Below the pieces are notes generated by a model. It worked only from the letters and a program-made list of their open reading frames with translations, was not told where the DNA came from and did not search any database. A program made the position numbers and the translations under genes. A DNA stretch of 64,000 nt from Halosolutus halophilus (GTDB taxonomy: Archaea > Halobacteriota > Halobacteria > Halobacteriales > Natrialbaceae): positions 2,046,001-2,110,000 of the forward strand of contig NZ_CP094974.1 in assembly GCF_022869805.1 (NCBI RefSeq), given 5' to 3'. Below, piece by piece: positions 17,656-26,100 of the stretch (positions are counted from its first letter, which is position 1; every line of letters begins with the position of its first letter).

Positions 17656-20600
17656 CCGCTCCTCCGTCAACGGGCTCGAGTTGGAGCCCTTCCCCGAGGA
17701 GGTCGACGAGGTGCTCTTTGTCGAAGGTGTCGGGGTCGTTGTGATTCGTGCAGCCGTACTGGTAGAGGCAGAACGGGCATCCGCCTTCGCAGTCGCAGTC
17801 CAACGTCTCGGCGACGATCTCCATCGCCCGCTGGAAGTTCCCGTCGTCGTCGCCGTCAGAGCCCTGGGTCAGGAGGACGCTGATACCACTCCCACCCTCG
17901 TCGCCGTCGTAGACGAATGTCCCTTCCTCTTCGATCGTCTCGGGGACTTTCCTGACGCCGACGCCGCCAATGTACTGCAGCGCCGCACGGAACCCGTGTG
18001 CGAGTGTGTGCTCGAGTTCCTCGGAGGCCAGCTGCAGCCGGACGCCAGCGGTCTCGAACTCGGTGGCCAGGCGGACGGCCTTCGAGTCGCCAACGTCATG
18101 TTTGGGGTTCTGCAGACAGTAGGCAGCGTCGTCGGTACGCGCAACCACGCCCGAGCAATTGTCGCGGTCACAGAGTTCGAAGACGGTCGGGAGACCGTCC
18201 GAACCGCCGCCCTTGTACGTGGCGAAGAACTGGGTCGATGACGATCGGAGCTGGAGATCTCCGTGCTCCAGCGTCCCGACATAGTCCCCATCCTCGGTCA
18301 CGATGCGGAACTGGCGGTTCTCGGCGGCTTCGAACGACACCGCCTCGTCTTCGACGGGCGCGTACGTGTTCTGGACCTCTTCCTGCTGGTTCCGGTAGAT
18401 CGCCGCGGGTGTCAGCGCGTCCCCGTCTGCCGTGCGATCGATCGGCAGGCTGTCCTTGTAGGCCCGGACACGCCGCGGGACGACGGTCTCGAGCCGCTTC
18501 AGGCGCTCACCGCAGTGTTCGCAGTGCGAGGCGTCGACGTCTTCGGTCTCGCCACACCGGAGACAGATCGCCTCGTCCGGGACGTTCTTCCGGACTTCCT
18601 GGGTCATATGTGAGTCCTCGACGACCTCGGTGACGACGTAGGTCTCATCATCGCCGTGGAGATACGCCGCGCCGGGGTGGAGCTCCGAGAGCGCGATCTG
18701 GCGGTCGCGGTCGAGTTCGCCGTTGGTCGCCGACTGGAACCCATCGCCGATGAGATCGTAGGTCACGCTAGCCGAGACCGACCGAAGACTGAACGCGGCG
18801 TCGCTGTACCGGTTCAGGAACGTTCGGAACTGCATGCTCTCGAGTCGCATCAGGAACTCGTCCAGTCGTGTCCGCCGGTCCCGAAGTCGGTCGAGTTCCT
18901 CACGCTGATCCGTCCCCGATTCGTCGCCTCGCCACCCGCGTCGCCGGCTTCGCGAGGACCGCCGGAGGTCGCTGATGCGGTCCTCCACGCGATCGAGTTC
19001 CTCGTAGAGGTCGTCCTCGAACGCGACGTACCGGTCGACGATATCCCGCTCGAAACTCTCGAGGGCGTCCGCGACGAGCTCGTCGTACTCGTCGAGCAGC
19101 GACACTGTCGTGCCGTCGCAGTCGTCGGCGGCGCAGGGCCCCTCATACCCCGCCTCGTGCTTGCGACCGCAGCGATCGCAGGGGCTGAATCGAACGATAT
19201 CGGCGAGATACTCCTGCAGGCGGTCGGCGTCCTCTTCGACCACTTCGTGCAGCGCCTCCAGCGGCGAGATGGGCGCTCCGGGCTGGAGTTGTCCGCACCC
19301 GTTTGCCAGCAGCGTGCTGAAGGTCACCACGTCGTTCGGCCGAGGCGTCTCGGCGCGAGAGACGATTTCGTCGTCCTCCTCGTAGACGAACAGATCGTCC
19401 ATAGCGCTCATCTCGCGACGCCACGGGACCCAACGCGTCGCCGCCACGGCGTCGAGGACGGCCCACGTGAGCGATCGCTGGAGGACCTCGCGGTTCACCT
19501 CGTTCAGTGGCACCGGCTGGGCTTCCGACTGGATGAGTTCCCCCGGGCGGCGGAAGTAGTAGTAGTCGATGGGGTTGCGCTGGCTGACCGAGTGCACGAG
19601 CGAGGATCCGGAGTCCCGCCCGGCCCGTCCCACCCGCTGGAGGTATGAGTTCGTGTTGGGAGGCGTCCCGTACAGCAACAGCGAGTCGAGATCACCGATG
19701 TCGACGCCGACCTCCATCGCCGGCCCTGACGAGAGGAAGTTGGGGTGGCGTCCCTCGCGGAACTGATACTCCAGGCGGCGCCGATCGGACCGCTCGGTCT
19801 GCCCGAAGTACGAATCGCTGAGCAACACCATCGGGTCCGAGGACTCGATACGGTACGCCAGCCGATCGAAGTGGGGATGGGAGAACGCCGACCGTGCGAC
19901 GTAGTCGTCAGTGAACGAGACGAGGTCGGCCTCGACATCACGGCAGGCCAGGTCGAATGTCGTGTAGAACTGCTCTGCCGCCGGGTCGTACTTGACCGGC
20001 GTCGACTCGTCGGTCAGCGTAACCTCGACGGCGTCGGGCGCCAGCGCCACGACGACGCTCCCGTCCGAGTCTCGCTTTTCGAGGACGCCCGCGTCGACCA
20101 GTTCCTCGACGTGATGGCCCGCGCCCTCGACCTCCTCGGCGAGCGTAGAGACGTAGCGCGCGCTCTGGGCGTGGAACTCGGTGAGCAGTTCCTGCTTTGT
20201 CTCGTCGAGCGACGGAATATCGGTGTCGAGACGGACATCGACCAGCCCGTTCTTCACGAGGCGAGGCGTCCGGCGGCGGTTGTTGAACCGCCCGGACAGC
20301 ACGCGTGCGGCCACCTCGTCGCGGACGTAGCGTTCAAGGGACTCGTCGTATGCCGTCAGTCGTCGCTCGAGTGGCGAGCGATGGGCGTCAGCCGACGTCT
20401 CCAGCATCTCCTCGTACTCGGAGACGGCCGCCCAGACGCGATCGCCGAGTTCCTCAAGCGTCGCCCAGTCGTTGTCGACTTCCTCAAGAGCCTCGGTGGT
20501 CAACTGACTGAAGAACAGCGACGTCTCCGGTTCCTCAAAGTTCCGGGCCAGTTCCTTCATGTCGGACTGACTGTCCGCAAACGAGAGCAGCTTAGCCCGC

Positions 20601-23143
20601 TCGAACGACTCGGGGTCATCGGGATCGGCTGACGCCCGGAGTTGGTACTGAGACGAGGTCACGGCCGTGTTGCCCGGACCGCGGAGCATCGACTCGTAGC
20701 GGCGATGCTTCGAGTACGATTTCCCCCTGTCATAGCAGGGCACGGCTCCCGGGAAGTCGGTCGGCGAGCGCACCGAACCACGTTCGTCGACCATCTTGTA
20801 GGTCCGGTACCCCTTCGGCACCGTCTTAACGTCGGGGTCGTCGCAGAAGCACTCCTGCTCGGGGAACAGTTCGCGGTCGCAGGACTGGCACTGCGAAACG
20901 CGGTCGAGATCGAACAGCGCAGTGCGGGCGAACCGCCGCTTCCCGCACTCGCAGGTCCGCGGGGCCTCGCCGAGGTAAACCGCGTTACAGTCTTCGCCGC
21001 TGCACTGCCACCCGAGGAAGCGCTTGGGTCGCAGGGCGCCGCCGCAGGCGCAGCGTTCTCCAGCAGTGTCGGGGTAGGTCTCGTCGCACTCGTCGCAGTA
21101 GAGAGTATCGTCGGCGAGGGGGTGAAGTTCCTCGTGCGAACAGGACTGGCACTCGTGGGTGTCCGTCGCCTCGGTGTGTGCGCCGCAGTCAGGGTTGGTA
21201 CACTCGTAAGCCTCACGGTCGTCCGTAAGCACCATCGGTGCTTCGGCGTCGCAGGACGTGCACTGCCGCACGCGGTCGATGGTCTGGCGGTCGCCGCACT
21301 CGGAGCACTCGTAGAATGGCCGCCAGAGCGCGCGGATCATATCCGTCTCGCTCTCGGTTCCCTCGTCGCAGTTGCAGGTCTGGACGTCGAAGTACTCGAA
21401 TCGCCCCTCCGAGGACGTCACCGTGAGCGGTTCAAGACGCTCGCAGGCAGGACAGAACCAGGACTCCAGGGCTTCTTCTCCGCAGTGTCGGCAGTAGGAA
21501 AACTTCGTCACGAAGTGGTGGTCGCACTCCGCGCACTGGCCCCGGGGCGTGTCGTAGACCGTCCCGCAGTGCAGGCAGGTGTAGTATCCGTCGGTAGGCC
21601 AGGAGAACAGGTGGACCCGGCTCTCAAGGACGCCCGCCAGCCGCCCGATCGCGACGAAGTTCTCCCGGATCGTCGCCGCGACCCTCTCGTCGACGTCAAG
21701 TTCGGCGGCGACCGTCTCGGTCAATCCGGCGAGTTCCTGCGGGTCCTCGTAGAGTTCCAGGTACAGCGCCCGGACGAAGTCAAGGTCGTCGTCCCCACCG
21801 TGGAGCAACCGCTCGTATAGGGCATCTTCGACCCGACGAAGCGCGGTCGTCGGCGTCGCGTCGTCGGGCACGTTGACGTCGGCGAGCTCGAGCAACCGCT
21901 CACCGACCGGCCCCGGATCGTCGCTGTCGGCCAGCGCCTGTCCGAACGCCTCAACGTCGAGTGAGTTCGAACGGAACGCCTCCGGAACGGTCGTCGGCAT
22001 CGGTGCATCGAGCGTCTGCGGATCCTCGGTCACGACCGATGTCTCGGGGTCGGTGAATGGCAGGATCCGGTTGAAGATGGCCCGGCGGTTCGAGACGGTT
22101 GCGCTCGCACCGATCACCTGCAGATCGTCGTCCTCGATGGCGTCGTTATCGAGCAGTTCCTGTCGCGACCGGGCGTAGCGTCGCATCAGCCCGGTGGTGA
22201 ACGCGCCGAACAGCTCGGAGTACTCGTGAATCTCGTCGAAGACGACGAACCGTGGCTGCTCGACGAACGCCGACTGCTCGTCGGTCTCGTTGACGTTGAA
22301 CAACCGGTAGTTGACGGTGTCGGGGTTCGTCAGGAGGATGTCGACCTCTTCGGCCACGATCTCGTCACGGGTCAGGCGGATGAAGTCGAGATCGACATCC
22401 GGTGTTCCGGTCGCGTCGTGGTCGACACGGAACTGCTCGTCTTCGGTCCGCTCGACAGTCAGTGAGCCGTCACAGTGCTCGCAGGGACACTCGAAGAACT
22501 TGTAGGCGGTCTGCAGGTACTCGAACTCCTGCGGATCGTTCTGGGGCGTGTCGCCGTCGAAGATACCGACCGTGATGCGGTCGGTCCCCGTGCGGTTTCG
22601 GTTGAGTTCGTAGAGGTACTCGATGAGGCGCTTTAGCTGATCCTGAGCGAGTGCCTTCGTCGGGTAGGTCAGGATGCATTTGACGCTCTGTGGCGGATGC
22701 TCGGGATGTTCGCCGGCTTTCGCCTCGCAGATGTACTGGAGGATCGGGACGAGCCAACTCTCGGTCTTTCCCCGGCCAGTCCCTGCGGTCACCAGGGTGT
22801 GGTCACCGTCGAGGACCGACCGGACGGTCTCGGCTTGGAACTCGTAGAGGTGCTCGAATCCTGCCTCGGTGAACGTGCGAACGACGTCCTCGTGCAGGCT
22901 GACTTCGTCGGCGAAGGACTCCCAGTCGGGCCCCCGCTGGGGGAGGTCCAGCGCCTGAAGGAAGGGGCCCCGCGTCCGCGTGAACGAGGTCACTGCCTCT
23001 TCCAGTGGTTCGTCGGCATCCGTTTCCGCGTACCGGTCGATCACGTCCCGGAGGACCCGGGACTGACCGGACGCGACGACGTGTTCCGCGTACGCTCGCT
23101 TCGTCTGTTCCGCGAGTTCGATCGTGTCGTCTTGTGAGCTCAT
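17648..23143 (-). CDS. DpdJ-like giant DExH helicase with zinc knuckles and DUF1998 (copy B)
   Basis: This is an 1831-aa protein. ATG 23143 is chosen because it overlaps the upstream stop (ATGA); longer in-frame sequence is non-coding. Lobe 1 has Walker A TAGTGRGKTES (~122), the DEIH box (FDEIHEYSELF, ~306) and GASATVSN. About 450 residues of insertion contain more than ten CxxC knuckles (for example CLHCGTVYD, CAECDHHF, CRHCGEE, CQSCSHEE, CDECDETYP). Lobe 2 has MEVGVDIGDLDSLLLYGTPP and the motif VI QRVGRAGRDSGSS (~1174). The end is a DUF1998 domain with CDCEGGCPFCLYQYGC (~1785). The protein should translocate on DNA and probably feeds it to the PLD nuclease. It is a paralogue of the gene immediately upstream (copy A). 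Confidence 0.85.
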   Translation of the reverse strand: MSSQDDTIELAEQTKRAYAEHVVASGQSRVLRDVIDRYAETDADEPLEEAVTSFTRTRGPFLQALDLPQRGPDWESFADEVSLHEDVVRTFTEAGFEHLYEFQAETVRSVLDGDHTLVTAGTGRGKTESWLVPILQYICEAKAGEHPEHPPQSVKCILTYPTKALAQDQLKRLIEYLYELNRNRTGTDRITVGIFDGDTPQNDPQEFEYLQTAYKFFECPCEHCDGSLTVERTEDEQFRVDHDATGTPDVDLDFIRLTRDEIVAEEVDILLTNPDTVNYRLFNVNETDEQSAFVEQPRFVVFDEIHEYSELFGAFTTGLMRRYARSRQELLDNDAIEDDDLQVIGASATVSNRRAIFNRILPFTDPETSVVTEDPQTLDAPMPTTVPEAFRSNSLDVEAFGQALADSDDPGPVGERLLELADVNVPDDATPTTALRRVEDALYERLLHGGDDDLDFVRALYLELYEDPQELAGLTETVAAELDVDERVAATIRENFVAIGRLAGVLESRVHLFSWPTDGYYTCLHCGTVYDTPRGQCAECDHHFVTKFSYCRHCGEEALESWFCPACERLEPLTVTSSEGRFEYFDVQTCNCDEGTESETDMIRALWRPFYECSECGDRQTIDRVRQCTSCDAEAPMVLTDDREAYECTNPDCGAHTEATDTHECQSCSHEELHPLADDTLYCDECDETYPDTAGERCACGGALRPKRFLGWQCSGEDCNAVYLGEAPRTCECGKRRFARTALFDLDRVSQCQSCDRELFPEQECFCDDPDVKTVPKGYRTYKMVDERGSVRSPTDFPGAVPCYDRGKSYSKHRRYESMLRGPGNTAVTSSQYQLRASADPDDPESFERAKLLSFADSQSDMKELARNFEEPETSLFFSQLTTEALEEVDNDWATLEELGDRVWAAVSEYEEMLETSADAHRSPLERRLTAYDESLERYVRDEVAARVLSGRFNNRRRTPRLVKNGLVDVRLDTDIPSLDETKQELLTEFHAQSARYVSTLAEEVEGAGHHVEELVDAGVLEKRDSDGSVVVALAPDAVEVTLTDESTPVKYDPAAEQFYTTFDLACRDVEADLVSFTDDYVARSAFSHPHFDRLAYRIESSDPMVLLSDSYFGQTERSDRRRLEYQFREGRHPNFLSSGPAMEVGVDIGDLDSLLLYGTPPNTNSYLQRVGRAGRDSGSSLVHSVSQRNPIDYYYFRRPGELIQSEAQPVPLNEVNREVLQRSLTWAVLDAVAATRWVPWRREMSAMDDLFVYEEDDEIVSRAETPRPNDVVTFSTLLANGCGQLQPGAPISPLEALHEVVEEDADRLQEYLADIVRFSPCDRCGRKHEAGYEGPCAADDCDGTTVSLLDEYDELVADALESFERDIVDRYVAFEDDLYEELDRVEDRISDLRRSSRSRRRGWRGDESGTDQREELDRLRDRRTRLDEFLMRLESMQFRTFLNRYSDAAFSLRSVSASVTYDLIGDGFQSATNGELDRDRQIALSELHPGAAYLHGDDETYVVTEVVEDSHMTQEVRKNVPDEAICLRCGETEDVDASHCEHCGERLKRLETVVPRRVRAYKDSLPIDRTADGDALTPAAIYRNQQEEVQNTYAPVEDEAVSFEAAENRQFRIVTEDGDYVGTLEHGDLQLRSSSTQFFATYKGGGSDGLPTVFELCDRDNCSGVVARTDDAAYCLQNPKHDVGDSKAVRLATEFETAGVRLQLASEELEHTLAHGFRAALQYIGGVGVRKVPETIEEEGTFVYDGDEGGSGISVLLTQGSDGDDDGNFQRAMEIVAETLDCDCEGGCPFCLYQYGCTNHNDPDTFDKEHLVDLLGEGLQLEPVDGGADE
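19556..19627 (-). repeat. 72-base near-identical block shared with 25105-25176
   Basis: This block covers motif VI and the following NPIDYYY segment of helicase copy B. It matches the corresponding block of copy A at 25105-25176 in 69 of 72 positions, including silent positions, while surrounding sequence is much more diverged. It marks either strong recent gene conversion or retained duplication identity. Confidence 0.7.
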
Positions 23144-26100
23144 GAGTCGGGTTTGGTGTCTTCGTTCGGTTCGGTTCGTTCGATGCCGGTTCCACCGTCG
23201 GTCGCCAGTACGGCTGTCGAGGCCCGATTGAGGCGTTCGAACAGTCCTTCGCGATCGAACGAGCGCCCCCGGTTGTGCGTGTCGCAGCCGTACTGGTAGA
23301 GGCACAAGGGGCAGCCGTCGTCGCAGTCACACCGGAAGTGCTCGCGGAGGAGCGAGATTGCCTGCTCGAAGTTCCGCCGGCCCTCGCCGCTTTCGAACAG
23401 CAGCCCGGTCACCCCGGCGCCGCCCTCCTGGGCGTCGAACAGGTCTACGACGCCGTCGCCGTGGACGACTTCCGAGAGTTCGCGGATGCTCACGCCGCCG
23501 AGATACTGGAGTGCGACTCGGAACCCGTGGACCAGGGTGTGCGCCTCGGCGGTATCGTCCAGATCGACGCGGATCCCGTCGGTCTGATACTCGTAGCCGA
23601 GCCGGGCCAGTTCGTAGCCGGTATCGTGTGCGGGGCCATGGTCTGCGTTCGCGCTGCAGTGCAACTGGTCGTCCTCGTTCCGATAGACGGTACCGGGGCA
23701 GTCGTCGTCGCCACAGAGCATGAACGGCGTCGTCTCGCCGTCCATTTCGCCGGACTTGTACTTCGCACGGAAGCCGTCCGTGTGGAGCAACACGTCGATG
23801 CTCCCGTACTCGACAGTGCCCAGCGGCTCGCCGTCCTCGCCCGTCAGATCGAAGCGCTTGACCGGTTCGAACTCGAGGACCTCCGTCTTCCGCTCGGCGT
23901 AGGTGTTCTGGATCTCGTTCGACGGCTCCCGATACACCGTCCGTGCGGGATCGCCGTCCGCCGACATCAGGAGGTCAGACCGGTGGGCCCGTACCGACTC
24001 GGGGACGACCAATCGACGCCGCCGGAGATCCGTGTCGGCGCCGCAACTGCAGGTATCTCCCGGAGCCTCGTGGCCCTCTCCGCAGGCGGGACAGACGTAC
24101 TCCTCGGCGAGTCCACTCGCCTGGCTACGCCGGACGCGCTCGCGGAGTTCCGACGACGCGAACTCATCGGTCGAGAGTTGGGAGACCACGTACGCGTCGC
24201 CGCCATCGAGGTACGCCGCTCCCGGGTGGAGTTCGCTGATCGCCATCCGCATCGACCGCCCGTCGTCCTCGCCGATGCTACGGGTCCGGTAGCCGTCCTC
24301 GCCCGCGTCGATGAGGCCGACGCCGACGTTGTTCGTCACGCTCCGCATGTTGAACGCGTAGCGACTCTGTCGTGACTCGCGCAGGAAGTCGAGATAGGAC
24401 ATTCGCTCGATCTGGTCCAGTCGCCGTCTGAGCGCCTCTTTCCGGTCGGCGAGCGTGGCGCGCTCCTCCGAGATGCGTCGTGCCTCCTCGCCGGAACTTG
24501 CTCGGCGGCGATCACGCTTGAGCTTCCTCCAGCGCCGCTGGACATCCTCGAGTTCGTCCTCGAGTTCGCGGCGATACTCACCGTAGTGGTCGATGAATCG
24601 CTCACCGAACCGCTCGACCGCCTCGTCGATCAAGTGCTCGAACTCTGACAGCGCGTCGCGGAGGTCGCCCGAGCAGTCGTCGTCGACGCAGGTCTCGCGG
24701 TCGGTGTCGCGGTCGTACTTGCGATTGCACTCGACGCAGTACCGGTGGTCCAACAGCCGCTCGAGGTGCTCCCGGATCTCTCGATCGTAGTCGTGGACCA
24801 CTGTCCCTAGGGCGGCTAACTTCGAGTTCCGCGACTGCAGGCCGAGTTCCTTCGTCCGTGCCGACATCACGTGAGTCAGCTTCGCGACATCGTCGCCGGA
24901 CGAGGGGTGACGGTGCTCGAATTCATCACCGCCGCTAACCGACGCGTATCGTCCACGCCGCTCGACTTCCCATGGGACGACGAAGTTCGCGGCTACGTAA
25001 TCGAGCACACCCCACGTTAGCGAGACGCGGAGCACCTCCTCGTTGTACTCCTTGAGCGGGACCGGTTGCGGGTCGGCAGCCATCAGGTCCGCCGGCTGCT
25101 CGTAGTAGTAGTAGTCGATGGGGTTGCGCTGACTGACCGAGTGCACGAGCGAGGATCCGGAGTCACGCCCGGCACGACCGATCCGCTGCAGGTACGCATT
25201 CATGTTCGGTGGCGTGCCGTACAGCAGTAGTGCGTCGAGGTCGCCGATGTCGACGCCGAGTTCCATCGTCGGCCCCGACGAGAGGAAGTGGGGCTGGTTT
25301 CCTTCGCGGAAGAGATACTCGAGTTCGCGCCGCTCCTTCTTCTCGGTCATCCCGTGGTAGACCTGCCCGACAAGCATGCGAGGCTCCGAGTACGTCGTCC
25401 GGTATGCACGAGCGGTGAACCGGGGGTGCTCCGGGTCCGCTAGGGCCTCGATCGACGTGTTCGAGGGGACGGCGTCCCCGCTTCGTCCGCCGAACTGCGC
25501 GTCGATCGTCTGATCGTAGCTGCCGATCGACGGTCTGTAGTATAGATCGTCGTCGTCGCCCGTGAGCGTCACTTCAAGCGCACTCGGATCGAACTCGACG
25601 TAGTCGTCGTCCGCCTCGAGCACGCCCTGATTGTCGAGGTCGTTCACGACCCCCCGGACGTCCGTCGACGGGGACGGCGGATCGATATTTTCGATCGAAC
25701 TTCCAGAGCCGTTCTTGACGAGTTCCTGTACGATCCCTCGCTCCTCGGCAGAGAGTTCCGCGCGAACGTCCGGATCAAGTCGGACGTCGACCAGTCCGGC
25801 GTCAGCGAGGGCACCCCCGAACTCCCCGTACCGGCCGCTGTAGCTGTGGGGATACAACCGGCGCCGAAGTCGGTCCCGGACGGCCTCCTCGGTGTCCATG
25901 TGCCGCCTCGGGATATCGACGAGTTCCTCGGTGAGATCAAAGGTCACTCCACGGACGTCTTGCGGCGGCGCCAACTCGTCGCCGAGGTCCTCGATTAATT
26001 CCATCGCGTCGTCAAGGACGGTTTCGGCGTCGATCCATGGTTCGCGCCGACGGGTGGCCTCGACCAGCGTCTGGTCCATCAGCGTCGCCGCTTCGGGCTC